Virus record (IMG/VR): IMGVR_UViG_3300035703_000049
Span: 1 to 64,000 of that record
Origin: a virus
Reading direction: 5' to 3' (one strand)
DNA length: 64,000 nucleotides
Shown here: positions 1 to 8,845 of the stretch, in pieces
How positions within the stretch are numbered: position 1 is the stretch's first letter
How the letters are laid out: every line of letters begins with the position of its first letter
Notes under the pieces: generated by a model
Seen by the model: only the letters and a program-made list of their open reading frames with translations
Told to the model about the DNA's origin: nothing
Database searches by the model: none
Program-made: the position numbers and the translations under genes

Positions 1-26
1 AGTTAGCATATTATTAAGAGGACAAT

Positions 27-242
27 ATGGAAAAACAAGAATCTTTAAATTTAAATGATTTAAAACTAATGGCGCAACTTATTAAAGTTGTGTCTACAAG
101 AGGTGCTATTCAAGCAGAAGAAATGGCGCCAGTTGGTATGTTATACGAAAAACTAGTATCGTTTATTAAAGCAACAAGTCCTCCACAGGAAGTTGCTGAT
201 GACAAAACAAATGAAGCAACAGCTTCAACGGAAGGAAATTAA
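27..242 (+). CDS. Hypothetical small phage protein (71 aa)
   Basis: I do not recognise this protein. It has a helical N-terminal half with alternating Leu/Ile, and a polar, Thr/Ala/Glu-rich tail after about residue 50 that looks disordered. The ATG is preceded by AAGAGGACA, a fair ribosome binding site. It ends two bases before the start of the next gene, and that gene's Shine-Dalgarno (GGAAGGAAAT) lies inside its 3' end, so the two are probably translated together. It heads a plus-strand run that continues into frd and td; the promoter lies outside the window. Confidence 0.6.
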   Translation: MEKQESLNLNDLKLMAQLIKVVSTRGAIQAEEMAPVGMLYEKLVSFIKATSPPQEVADDKTNEATASTEGN

Positions 243-243
243 T

Positions 244-894
244 ATGGCACGTTTTTTTAAGCATGTAGGCGAACACAATGGCAAGAAGGTAGTTATTATT
301 GAAAAACAAATACCTGGCGAACCGCATATGTGCGCTGTAATTTATTCAACTAATATCCCAAGCAAGTTCCATGATGATATTATGAAACTACTAGAAAGTC
401 CAGAAGGACAATCTGAAAAAGAGTTTGGTCTTATTCTAAATCGTCGTCAAGGATCTGATGGTCGTAACTTGCTACAAGCCATCGCCCAGGAAGGATTCTT
501 AAAGAAGGCACCAACTAATCAAGTTATTGTTAAGCCAAATGCATCAAGTGCTATTCGTTTAGATGAATTAAACAATCTACTACGTATGGCTGGTGAAGGT
601 GAACATGCAATTCAAAAGCTTGAACAACTCGAGCGTGAGTCTGGACTAAAGGATACACGCAAGATTGCACCACAAGGTAACAATCCTATTAATGCACCAA
701 CCACTAGCGTTGATGTAATGGATGATGCTGCACTTGCGGCAAATTATATTTCACAAAGCACTCGTATGAAAGCAGAAGCACAGTCTCTTCTAGCAGAAGC
801 ACAGCGTCTTGAAGAAGAAGCAGCAAAACTAAATCCTGCTTTAGTTAAAAAGAAAGTTTCAAAGAGTGGCAAGAATACCAAGGTCACTGCCTAA
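244..894 (+). CDS. Conserved phage hypothetical protein with C-terminal coiled coil (216 aa)
   Basis: The function is unknown. An in-frame start at 193 is possible, but the ATG at 244 is preferred because GGAAGGAAAT sits just upstream and its product begins with a compact globular sequence (MARFFKHVGEHNG). Residues 1-90 look like a mixed alpha/beta domain. From about residue 155 there is a helix rich in Ala, Glu and Leu, probably a coiled coil, followed by a Lys-rich tail. The tail is long enough to overlap the GTG start of the next gene by 29 bases. The gene sits in the small-gene lead-in to the nucleotide genes frd and td. Confidence 0.65.
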   Translation: MARFFKHVGEHNGKKVVIIEKQIPGEPHMCAVIYSTNIPSKFHDDIMKLLESPEGQSEKEFGLILNRRQGSDGRNLLQAIAQEGFLKKAPTNQVIVKPNASSAIRLDELNNLLRMAGEGEHAIQKLEQLERESGLKDTRKIAPQGNNPINAPTTSVDVMDDAALAANYISQSTRMKAEAQSLLAEAQRLEEEAAKLNPALVKKKVSKSGKNTKVTA

Positions 895-1192
895 AGATTT
901 CGATGATGGGGAAGATTGGCAACAGTTGTTAGAAACAATTGATGCTAGCGAAGTTCCAATAGAGATGTTAAAAAGCTTAAAAGCTCATCTCAACAACGGA
1001 ACAAGTTTTATCTTCCCCATCAAAGAATGGATTGAAGCAGGCGCAGATATCGATGAGATTGATGAAGCAATTATTCGTTGGTATAAATTAAAAGACAAAG
1101 AAATTCTCGGTACTGACTTTGTAATTGATTTACAAAAAGTTAAAGAAGAAGTAATTCCCCAAACAAAGCTAACATTAAAAGATCTTAAATGA
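866..1192 (+). CDS. Hypothetical acidic protein (108 aa)
   Basis: I do not recognise this protein. It starts at a GTG inside the end of the preceding gene, with only a weak purine stretch upstream. No better in-frame start lies near the N-terminus, and the following sequence is a convincing acidic alpha-helical protein (clusters such as DFDDGEDW and ADIDEIDEAI). It ends with ATGA, shared with the start of frd, so it is translationally coupled to nucleotide metabolism genes. A role as a small regulator or transcription co-activator is possible, but nothing in the sequence proves it. Confidence 0.55.
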   Translation: MARIPRSLPKDFDDGEDWQQLLETIDASEVPIEMLKSLKAHLNNGTSFIFPIKEWIEAGADIDEIDEAIIRWYKLKDKEILGTDFVIDLQKVKEEVIPQTKLTLKDLK

Positions 1193-1677
1193 TAAACGCA
1201 ATTTTCGCAATAGACGAAGAAGGTGGTATGGGGCTAGATGGTTCTATGCCTTGGCCAAAAAATCTAAAAGATCTAAATTGGTTTAAGGTTCATACTATAG
1301 GACACATTGTAGTAATGGGGCGAGGTACGTGGGATGCAACTGACATGCCAAGCCCACTACCTAATCGCACTAATTGGGTTGTAACTTCAACAGTTGGACC
1401 AGCATTAGATGGTGCACAAATATGGCATAAAGATCCTGTCAAGCTACTGTATAAGCTTGAACGTGAAAATCCTTCAAAGATAGTTTGGGTTATAGGCGGG
1501 GCAAAACTTTTGTCTAGCGTGGACGGCGTATTTGATAGACTATATGTTACACGTTTCTATGGCACGTATGGTTGTAATGTGAAAATTAATTTTGAAGAAT
1601 TAACTTCAGGGTATAAAAAAATATACAGCGATCAAAGTTTTGAAATGGAATTGTCGATATATGGAAAACTATCATAA
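1189..1677 (+). CDS. frd: Dihydrofolate reductase
   Basis: Reduces 7,8-dihydrofolate to tetrahydrofolate with NADPH, recycling the dihydrofolate made by thymidylate synthase. At 162 residues it is close to the usual bacterial length (about 159). Visible features are the Met20-loop region GMGLDGSMPWP (residues 13-23), the active-site acid D28 in LKDLNWFK, the NADPH-binding VVMGRGTW segment, and VIGGAKLL near residue 105. It overlaps the upstream gene by ATGA and overlaps td by 17 bases, forming the frd-td pair typical of T4-like phages. The chemistry implies extra dTMP supply for AT-rich phage DNA. Confidence 0.95.
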   Translation: MINAIFAIDEEGGMGLDGSMPWPKNLKDLNWFKVHTIGHIVVMGRGTWDATDMPSPLPNRTNWVVTSTVGPALDGAQIWHKDPVKLLYKLERENPSKIVWVIGGAKLLSSVDGVFDRLYVTRFYGTYGCNVKINFEELTSGYKKIYSDQSFEMELSIYGKLS

Positions 1678-2509
1678 CTTACTAACCAAAATTTTAAACG
1701 AAGGTGAGTTGCGACATGACCGCACTGGTGTTGGCACACTTAGTTTGTTTGGTGAGCAACTCAAATATGATTTATCGCAAGGGTTCCCAGCAATTACAAC
1801 TAAAAAACTTGCATGGCGTTCAGTTGTTTCAGAACTACTATGGTTCCTAGAAGGATCAAGTGATGAAAGACGTCTTGCAGAAATCTTACACGGTACGCGA
1901 GATACTGACAAGAAAACTATTTGGACTGCTAATGCAGAAGCAGATTACTGGAAACCTAAAGCGCGTTACTGGCGTGATCTTGGTCGAGTTTATGGTGTAC
2001 AATGGCGTCATTGGAAAACTCCCAAAGGTTACCAAACAGTAGATCAAGTACAAAAACTAATTGATGGGTTAAAAAATGACCCACACGGACGTAGACATAT
2101 ACTAACAGCATGGAACCCAGGTGAACTAGATCAAATGGCTCTACCACCTTGTCATATGTTTGCTCAATTCTATGTTACAAATAATAATAAATTAAGCTGT
2201 TTGATGCACCAGCGTAGCTGTGACATGTTTCTCGGTGTCCCCTTTAACATTGCGAGTTACAGCTTGCTGACGCATATACTCGCACGGGAATGCAACTTGG
2301 GAGTCGGTGAATTTATCTGGAGTGGAGGTGATTGTCATATCTACGCTAATCACGTAGATGCCGTTAGGCAACAACTGATCCGTACCACACGAGCGCTGCC
2401 GTTGTTGAGTATTCGTGAGGATCGTTCATTAGGTAATTATGAAGTTGATGACTTCACCCTAGTTGGTTACGATCCTCACGACGCTATTAAAGCAGATATG
2501 GCTGTATGA
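1661..2509 (+). CDS. td: Thymidylate synthase (ThyA type)
   Basis: Makes dTMP from dUMP with methylene-tetrahydrofolate as carbon and hydride donor. It has 282 residues from the ATG at 1661; a TTG at 1640 would add seven residues but is less likely. Visible motifs are the phosphate-binding RHDRTG (residues 18-23), the catalytic cysteine C164 in LPPCHMFAQF, QRSCDMFLGVPFN with the dUMP-binding N196, and the C-terminal GGDCHIYANHVDA. No intron or inserted homing nuclease is present, unlike T4 td. It overlaps frd upstream and shares ATGA with the deacetylase-like gene downstream. Confidence 0.96.
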   Translation: MENYHNLLTKILNEGELRHDRTGVGTLSLFGEQLKYDLSQGFPAITTKKLAWRSVVSELLWFLEGSSDERRLAEILHGTRDTDKKTIWTANAEADYWKPKARYWRDLGRVYGVQWRHWKTPKGYQTVDQVQKLIDGLKNDPHGRRHILTAWNPGELDQMALPPCHMFAQFYVTNNNKLSCLMHQRSCDMFLGVPFNIASYSLLTHILARECNLGVGEFIWSGGDCHIYANHVDAVRQQLIRTTRALPLLSIREDRSLGNYEVDDFTLVGYDPHDAIKADMAV

Positions 2510-3129
2510 AAATTACAGTAATTTCTGCTCATCCTGATGATTTAGAAGTAGCTTGTGCAGGCACGCTTAAGCGATTGCAAGATGATGGTGCACAAGTTAC
2601 TTCTATTATCACAGTTTGCCCAAGTGAAGAAATTAATCCTAAAAGAAACAAAGCAATTGTAGAACGTGAACGCAGAGAAAGTTATTACAAATCAAACTTT
2701 CGTTGCTTTATAATGAACACACAGCTACATGAGGATGGACGTCCTAATCTAATATGCGATAATCAAACGATTACAAATCTATCAACTTATCTAGAAGAAT
2801 GCGACATTGCTATTATTCCTAATCCATTAGATTCACATCAAGATCATCGCAATACGTATAACATTGCATTTCCTCTTGTTAAAAAACTAGCAAAAGAGGT
2901 ATGGTTAATGGAATCTTATCCATATTGCTTAACAACTAACTCGTTTCCAAACTTGTTTTATGATATTACTCATCAATGGCAATTTAAGAAGGAACTGCTA
3001 CAATGTTACAACAGTTACTTTACCATTGATGATATTGAAAAAATTAAAACAGTTAACAAATATCATGGACTACAAAACAATACAGATTTAGCAGAAGCGT
3101 TTACTATAGTTAAAAAGCATGTCCGATAG
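2506..3129 (+). CDS. PIG-L/LmbE-family N-acetyl-sugar deacetylase
   Basis: Members of this zinc-dependent family remove acetyl groups from N-acetylglucosaminyl substrates or related amides. The family signature AHPDD is present at residues 8-12 (metal-binding H9 and D12, catalytic D11), followed by the E14 and GT pattern. The second metal-site block, DSHQDH, occurs at residues 109-114. At 207 residues it is a normal single-domain length. It is joined by ATGA to td upstream and overlaps a DegT-type aminotransferase by 11 bases, which suggests it works on a nucleotide- or lipid-linked amino sugar. The exact substrate cannot be read from the sequence. Confidence 0.88.
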   Translation: MKITVISAHPDDLEVACAGTLKRLQDDGAQVTSIITVCPSEEINPKRNKAIVERERRESYYKSNFRCFIMNTQLHEDGRPNLICDNQTITNLSTYLEECDIAIIPNPLDSHQDHRNTYNIAFPLVKKLAKEVWLMESYPYCLTTNSFPNLFYDITHQWQFKKELLQCYNSYFTIDDIEKIKTVNKYHGLQNNTDLAEAFTIVKKHVR

Positions 3130-4150
3130 AATTAAACTATTTCAACTAGATCGTTTATGGAAAGAAGTTCATCTTGATTTAACTCGCCTTGCAGCCGCAG
3201 AAATGAAAAAAGGGTTTGCTCAAAAAGGTCCTTTTGTAGAAAAATTAGAAAATCGCATTGCAGAATACTTTGATAGAAAACATTGTATTACAACCGCATC
3301 ATGTACTGATGCATTGTATATAGGAGTGACCGCATTAGGTCTTCCATCACATTCTAGAATAGCAGTTAACAACTATACCTTTGTTGCTAGTGCTCATGCA
3401 ATTAGAAAAGCAGGACATATACCAGTCCCAATTGATATCGATGATCGCTATTCCATGAATATCGAACTAATAAACAATTGCGATGCTGCAATTGTTGTTG
3501 ATCTATTTGGAAATATGAGTCCTTTACCATATATACCAACTATAGTAGATGCCGCACAAAGTTTTGAAAGTATGGAAGATTGCATCACTAGTGCAAATAG
3601 AGGAAAAATTGCTTGCGTTAGCTTTTCTCCAACCAAAACTATTTCAAGTTGGGGCAGCGGCGGAGCAATATTAACAGACGATGATGACATAGCAGAAAAA
3701 TGCTATAGATTAAGGTTACACGGTAAACTTAAAAACAGCGATGATGCTATCGAAGCTGGCAGTAACAGTATGATAAGTGTTTTTGAAGCTGCTGCGATTT
3801 GGACTGGAATGAATAAAATGCATCGTTGGCGAGATCGTCGAGATTTAATTGCACGATATATAGCTAAAGAAAGCAGTTACGAGTGTGGAATCGATTTAAG
3901 TCAAGATAGACATACACATAGCAAATTAGTTTTTACATCTAAAGATGCACCTGCTATAATTAAAAAACTAAATGATGAAAATATTGAAGCGTGTTTAACG
4001 TATTCAAGACTTATAAGTGAGGAAACGTTATACAAAAATAATAACGATTATCCAAACAGTGTAAGATTAAGGAACACAACATTTACAGTTCCAAATCAAC
4101 ATACACTAACCGATGATGAAGTAGAAAGGATTGCAAAGGCATTGAAATGA
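3119..4150 (+). CDS. DegT/DnrJ/EryC1-type PLP-dependent sugar aminotransferase
   Basis: This family transfers an amino group to keto-nucleotide sugars. It has 343 residues, with the fold-type I pattern: an early SCTDALYIG segment at residues 61-69 for cofactor phosphate binding, VDAAQSFE with D144 contacting the PLP ring nitrogen, and SFSPTKTISSWGSGG with K173 as the likely Schiff-base lysine. It lies between a PIG-L-type deacetylase and an extended SDR, all overlapping, a grouping typical of amino-sugar synthesis. The product probably decorates a glycan; the substrate is inferred only at the class level. Confidence 0.88.
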   Translation: MSDRIKLFQLDRLWKEVHLDLTRLAAAEMKKGFAQKGPFVEKLENRIAEYFDRKHCITTASCTDALYIGVTALGLPSHSRIAVNNYTFVASAHAIRKAGHIPVPIDIDDRYSMNIELINNCDAAIVVDLFGNMSPLPYIPTIVDAAQSFESMEDCITSANRGKIACVSFSPTKTISSWGSGGAILTDDDDIAEKCYRLRLHGKLKNSDDAIEAGSNSMISVFEAAAIWTGMNKMHRWRDRRDLIARYIAKESSYECGIDLSQDRHTHSKLVFTSKDAPAIIKKLNDENIEACLTYSRLISEETLYKNNNDYPNSVRLRNTTFTVPNQHTLTDDEVERIAKALK

Positions 4151-5112
4151 GAATTTTAGTTTGTGGCGGACATGGATTTATTGGAAACAATATCACATAT
4201 AAACTAATGCAGCAAGGACATGATGTTGCTGTAGTGGATAATCATAATAACTACGGTGAAACCCCAAATTGGGAATACAATTCTGTTATGTCATCTAGAT
4301 TAAATCATATTGGAACTCACACTTTTTATACAGTGGACGTTACATCTGCTGTCGCGTTAGATAATATCTTTAAAAAATGTAATCCTGAAATAGTAATTTA
4401 TCTTGCAACTTACCCAAATGCACGAATGGTTAAGCGTAATGTAGTTGATGCTACGCATAATATGGTTGGTGCTGTTGCCACTACTCTTGATCTATGTGTA
4501 AAGTATAAAATTAAACGTTTTGTAATGGCAAGCAGCAGCATGGTTTATGGTGATTTTGGCGAAGCTGCCCCGGTTGAAACTATCAACTGCAACCCACTTA
4601 CGCTTTATGGTAGCTATAAGCTACAAGGCGAGCAAATGTGTAAGATATGGCACAAAGAACATGGTCTTGAATACACATTGTTAAGACCAAGTGCCATTTA
4701 CGGTGTACGTGATGTTATAGTACGTGCCATTTCTAAAATGACTGTAAACGCACTAACAACAAAAACTATTAAAGTTATTGGTGTTAACAATCGTTTGGAC
4801 TTTACGTGGGTTGAAGATGTTGCAGATGGTTTTATTACAGCAGCATTTGCACCAGAGGCAGCAAATGAAATTTACAACTGCACAAGAGGTTATGGACGAA
4901 GTTTACGAGAAGCTGCTGAATTAGTTGCACGTCGAGTACCAGCAGAAATTATCGAACTACCTGCAGATAACTTTTATCCAAATCGTGATACCCTTAACAG
5001 CGACAAGCTTAAAGCACTTGGTTGGAATCCTAGTGTTGATATTGAAGAAGGCGTCAATCGTTATTTAGATTGGTTCTTAGCTCAACCTTTTATTGATAAG
5101 TTGAAACCATAA
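4147..5112 (+). CDS. Extended SDR NAD-dependent epimerase/dehydratase
   Basis: The N-terminus carries a Rossmann glycine motif (GGHGFIG, residues 7-13) with D31 ending beta-2. A catalytic triad is visible as S131 region SSSMVYG, Y154 and K158 in YGSYK. The 321-residue length fits UDP-sugar epimerases and dehydratases of the GalE/WcaG type. It shares ATGA with the aminotransferase before it and is the last gene of the plus-strand run. Its stop lies inside the end of the convergent minus-strand gene, a 31-base tail-to-tail coding overlap with no terminator visible between them. Confidence 0.88.
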   Translation: MRILVCGGHGFIGNNITYKLMQQGHDVAVVDNHNNYGETPNWEYNSVMSSRLNHIGTHTFYTVDVTSAVALDNIFKKCNPEIVIYLATYPNARMVKRNVVDATHNMVGAVATTLDLCVKYKIKRFVMASSSMVYGDFGEAAPVETINCNPLTLYGSYKLQGEQMCKIWHKEHGLEYTLLRPSAIYGVRDVIVRAISKMTVNALTTKTIKVIGVNNRLDFTWVEDVADGFITAAFAPEAANEIYNCTRGYGRSLREAAELVARRVPAEIIELPADNFYPNRDTLNSDKLKALGWNPSVDIEEGVNRYLDWFLAQPFIDKLKP

Positions 5113-6389
5113 AGAGAATAATAGTAATCCTCTAACCATTTCCAATCAAAACTTAATTGCAATTTATCTAAAGCGCCATTAACACTGTTATAGTAGTTGA
5201 TGGCGTCTTTTGCACCTTGTAAGCAATACTCAGCATTATCACCTTCAGCATATGTTAACCAAACATGCAATCTATGTTGTATTTCTATGTCAGTCCCTGC
5301 ATCAACTTCTTGTTTCAGTTTTAACACTTCCCTAAAAGCACTACGCCATGTTATCCAAGGATCTGTATTAAATCTAGATATACTTGCACAAATTGGTATA
5401 ACTGCATGAGCGGAACTTAATGTAAAATCAATACCTGGGTTAGTATCAAGCACTAATTGTTTATTATATAAATTGATATTCATTGCACCGTATTCTAATC
5501 CATTTAAAGGATTGCGACTATGAAAAATGTAATGCTTTGGTTCTTGCCAATAGTCTGGACTAAAATCAAACTTAAAACTAGATAATACTTCTGTTTTAGC
5601 AAATACAGCAAAGAACCATGGTGTATCGCTTAACATTGCTGCTGCTTTATAAGCAGCTTCTCGCCCAGTTATTCCATCACTGCGTTTTGCTCTTGGACAT
5701 AACGTTTTTAGATTATTCCAATTTGTTTCTGCTATTGGTTCATTATTGGAAATAAAAATAACATCGCTAAGTGTATTGTCTATTATTTGTTTCTTTTCAA
5801 GATATGGATAATCATATACTTGTTTTTGTAAGTAAGTTTTAACGTCTCTTGGCACTAAAGAAACTCTATTATCATTGCTTATTCCGTAAGCAATACGTTT
5901 ATGCCATAAATTAGGTTCAATATTTGTAGTACCGTTTAATGACAAATACAATGAGGGGAAATTAGCATTTATAATTTCTTGTGTTATATTTTCTGTAGTA
6001 GTGTTAATAACTGGCCAAGGTAATCTCTGTACACCGTTACTATGCCAATTAATATCATTATACCATTCTAATAATTCAACATTTTCCTGTTTCTTAAATT
6101 CTTTTACATTAACTAAAAATGTATCACCAAACTTTTGATTACCGCTTGCCCAACAATGTATTTGCTTTTGTTCCCACGGTGTTGGAATGTAATTAAAATC
6201 AAAGTTAGCGTAATCACAGCAACTAGAAATAAGCCAAAAGAATTCTGTACGTGATCTGTTTGAAGCACGTTTTACCATTTCTAGATGTGTAGTCATATAA
6301 CGCATAGTTTGGGCATGTGGCAGCTTCGACAATATCTGCTTAACGTTTTCATCATGTCCACCCATATCCATTATAAACACATCAAACAT
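5082..6389 (-). CDS. Two-domain glycosyltransferase-like protein lacking DxD
   Basis: The C-terminal domain (about residues 208-435) is homologous to the protein at 16347-17258: both have an opening (F/Y)(I/L)S..EP, then PRAKRSDGITG versus PWAKRVDGVKG, AAYKAAA versus AAHKAAA, and a later WR(S/A)(A/G)FRE. The N-terminal domain (about 1-165) is a weaker copy of the same unit, visible in the pair FDFNYIPTPWEQ and FKFDFSPDYWQE. Where the relative has VDGDN, this protein has FAKTE (domain 2) and SSCCD (domain 1), so both copies lack the metal-binding DxD. It may be a non-catalytic partner. It is the last gene of the minus-strand operon and overlaps its neighbour by 8 bases. Confidence 0.65.
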   Translation of the reverse strand: MFDVFIMDMGGHDENVKQILSKLPHAQTMRYMTTHLEMVKRASNRSRTEFFWLISSCCDYANFDFNYIPTPWEQKQIHCWASGNQKFGDTFLVNVKEFKKQENVELLEWYNDINWHSNGVQRLPWPVINTTTENITQEIINANFPSLYLSLNGTTNIEPNLWHKRIAYGISNDNRVSLVPRDVKTYLQKQVYDYPYLEKKQIIDNTLSDVIFISNNEPIAETNWNNLKTLCPRAKRSDGITGREAAYKAAAMLSDTPWFFAVFAKTEVLSSFKFDFSPDYWQEPKHYIFHSRNPLNGLEYGAMNINLYNKQLVLDTNPGIDFTLSSAHAVIPICASISRFNTDPWITWRSAFREVLKLKQEVDAGTDIEIQHRLHVWLTYAEGDNAEYCLQGAKDAINYYNSVNGALDKLQLSFDWKWLEDYYYSLYGFNLSIKG

Positions 6390-7542
6390 TTGAACTGTGC
6401 CTGTATCCTGGTTGCAAGAACTTTATTTGCTGCTCACGCCAATCCCAATCTGACCAATGATAGTCGTATGTTGCGCTTACATCATCTACTTCTATCTTGT
6501 ATATGTCTAAGTAATCCCCCATACGATCAATAATGTATTGGAAATCTTTAGTACCAAAGCTACCTTGCAAATCAACTTGACCAAGTGGCAAGTAGCCTAA
6601 ACTTAACTCAGCATTATTAGGTGTATATCCGTTTACACGTAACCATGTATCAAAACCATACATTTCATCACGATGCCATTGATCATGTCGTGTTACACTG
6701 CGTCCCCACTCAATGTCAAACTCACCTGAATAGTACTGTAACTCTGTAATTGCATCGCATGTAGTCTTATCTATTCTAGGTGCGCCCTCGTCTCGATATA
6801 CTTCGTAAAGTGTTTTACCAATTTGACACCAATGCATATAAACACCGCCAAATTCTCTATCGTATTGATTAATGTTAAACAACTCTCTGTCTGACGTTGT
6901 TAAGTTGTAGCGAGGTGCGCTTAACCATGTAGTAATTTGACTTGGCCGTATCCAATTTGGATCAAATGCCTTTTTACGTTGGCTTAAGCATAAGCTTTCT
7001 ACCTCATGGCATAAGTTGTTTAGTTGTCTTATTGCCCACTTAGCATCATCAGTTGCATGTTTATAATAAGGACTTAATTGCTCAACAGTACCTTGCAATA
7101 TTTCAAAGTGATTATGCAGCTTATTCATAATACCGTGCTTTAATGCAAGAGAAAGGGCTAACTCTTCTCTAATACCTTTTGCATACAATTCTTCTGTCAT
7201 CCCCATACCATATACATTGGGGAAACGAACAGCATCAGGCGTAAAGTGTTCCTCAATAACATATGGGTCTAAACCTGCATTTATCCAAGTACTTTGCACA
7301 TGCGGCATGTTTATAGCTTGTATATTACGATTAAGTTCATTACACAAATAAACTAATGTACGTGGACTATTTGGCCAACCATGCCAACAGTAATTCTTTT
7401 CTAATATGTTGCCGCTAGTTAGTAATTCCTTTAAAGCAACTATCCATTTGTGTGATAACTCGTGATCTAGTGAAAAAATGTTATAATCAATTGTATGACC
7501 TGTTCTATAGTCTCGCAATACTACTTTTACTTTAGATGGCAT
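6382..7542 (-). CDS. Unknown conserved protein in the radical-SAM operon (386 aa)
   Basis: I do not recognise a family. The protein is rich in His, Trp and Tyr. Its middle part (about 120-220) looks all-helical, and the C-terminal part has several acidic/aromatic stretches such as HWSDWDWREQQ near residue 366. There is no signal peptide, membrane segment or classical cysteine cluster. It overlaps the radical-SAM gene upstream by 11 bases and the GT-like gene downstream by 8, so it is co-translated with them. Its position suggests a partner or substrate-handling protein of the cassette; that is inference only. Confidence 0.6.
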   Translation of the reverse strand: MPSKVKVVLRDYRTGHTIDYNIFSLDHELSHKWIVALKELLTSGNILEKNYCWHGWPNSPRTLVYLCNELNRNIQAINMPHVQSTWINAGLDPYVIEEHFTPDAVRFPNVYGMGMTEELYAKGIREELALSLALKHGIMNKLHNHFEILQGTVEQLSPYYKHATDDAKWAIRQLNNLCHEVESLCLSQRKKAFDPNWIRPSQITTWLSAPRYNLTTSDRELFNINQYDREFGGVYMHWCQIGKTLYEVYRDEGAPRIDKTTCDAITELQYYSGEFDIEWGRSVTRHDQWHRDEMYGFDTWLRVNGYTPNNAELSLGYLPLGQVDLQGSFGTKDFQYIIDRMGDYLDIYKIEVDDVSATYDYHWSDWDWREQQIKFLQPGYRHSSNV

Positions 7543-8845
7543 CCCACCATTCCTTTATTTTTGGTATGAAAGATAGTGCGTCACTCATAGTGAAACTATC
7601 GCCGCGCCTTTTTTCAAGTTCTAATATTCTAGCTTTACCTTGCCATAATCCAATTATGTATTGCTCAGGCCACTGCTCTTGAAAAGTTGGTCGTTTAAGT
7701 AAATTCTCTAACGTATCAATTAATGAACCGTGTCGCTTATATCTTAGTTCTAAATCACTTATCCAATACTCAACCAGATCTGTTAGTAATGGGCGAGGCA
7801 GCGCAAGCGGACTCATAATAATGTCTGAAGTAAATGCAAACACTACTTTAGTTAGGATATCTACACTATACTGATCTGCAAACCTAACATAATCATTAAG
7901 TACCATCATACCCGGTAACGTAAGTGTTAAATCTAAACGTAATTGTCGTGGGTGTGTTACATATTTTGATCCTATACTAAGATTGTGAGAAAATACATCA
8001 AAATTTAATCCAGTACGTATGTATTCACCAACTGGACCTGTAGCATCTAAACTTGCACATACTTGCCAATCCTTAAAGTATGACAATAGTTCAAACAAAC
8101 ACACAGATTTTGAATGATCTTTGCTTATATGCTCTGTGTGCCAAACACTATGTAAGTTAGTGTTATATCGTACATAAACATTTTTACTAATACCATGTTT
8201 AACCATGTACTTCATCATTTCCCAATGCTCTGGCCAGTCCAACGGTTCTCCACCAACCCAATATATTTCCTCTATGCGTTCTTCTTTAATAGCACGCCAT
8301 AGTTCTTCAATAGCTACTGTCCGCTGAAACTGGGTAATTTGCCTTCTAACGTTTGACACAGCCCATGGATTATCTTGTTCAAAGTTTGTATTGTGTTGAC
8401 GTTCTTCGCTTTCCCATGCACTGCTTAATGGTGGCCCGCACATACGACATTTAAATGTGCATAAGTTAGATATGCGATAATCATAACTTATAGGTAATCC
8501 TTTGTGTGTGCCATCTGGTAGTGTTTGTGCAAGCAGTTGTTCACGCTTGCTACCAAACATTCCTTCAAAGTAATCTCTATATACGCTAGTGTTTAACAGC
8601 TTCTTGTTGCACACTTCACATTCAGGCAGTTCTTCACCCGCCATCATGCGTTTACGAACACTTTTCATGTGATTGCTGTTCCAATGTTCCTCTAGCGTAG
8701 TTGGACGATATTCATTCGTGCCTGCACTTGTGTCTATGTATTGTTTAAAGTTCTGTGCCGGTTCGCGACTTGCACAGCACAAACGCCTTTCAGTTTGTGG
8801 AGATAGATATGTGTGAGTCCAAGGTGCTAAACAATGCTTATTCAT
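7532..8845 (-). CDS. Radical SAM protein with N-terminal twitch-like domain (copy 1)
   Basis: Radical SAM enzymes cut S-adenosylmethionine at a 4Fe-4S cluster to make a 5'-deoxyadenosyl radical. The cluster motif CxxxCxxC is at C129, C133 and C136. Before it lies a cysteine domain with CLAPW (C5), CC (C23, C24) and CEVC (C76, C79), matching the N-terminal twitch/SPASM-like arrangement that can bind an auxiliary Fe-S cluster. WVGGEPL follows as the GGE SAM-binding motif. A later block reads DATGPVGEYIRTG, shared in pattern with its paralogues. It overlaps the SGNH gene upstream by 8 bases. Family assignment is secure; the substrate is unknown. Confidence 0.88.
   Translation of the reverse strand: MNKHCLAPWTHTYLSPQTERRLCCASREPAQNFKQYIDTSAGTNEYRPTTLEEHWNSNHMKSVRKRMMAGEELPECEVCNKKLLNTSVYRDYFEGMFGSKREQLLAQTLPDGTHKGLPISYDYRISNLCTFKCRMCGPPLSSAWESEERQHNTNFEQDNPWAVSNVRRQITQFQRTVAIEELWRAIKEERIEEIYWVGGEPLDWPEHWEMMKYMVKHGISKNVYVRYNTNLHSVWHTEHISKDHSKSVCLFELLSYFKDWQVCASLDATGPVGEYIRTGLNFDVFSHNLSIGSKYVTHPRQLRLDLTLTLPGMMVLNDYVRFADQYSVDILTKVVFAFTSDIIMSPLALPRPLLTDLVEYWISDLELRYKRHGSLIDTLENLLKRPTFQEQWPEQYIIGLWQGKARILELEKRRGDSFTMSDALSFIPKIKEWWDAI

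Noticed and set aside
193-243. Upstream start for the 244-894 gene
   Set aside because: It would add residues encoded within the previous gene, without a binding site; the ATG at 244 has GGAAGGAAAT upstream.
1672-2374. Minus-strand open frames inside td
   Set aside because: td has all catalytic motifs on the plus strand; the antisense frames have no start signals.
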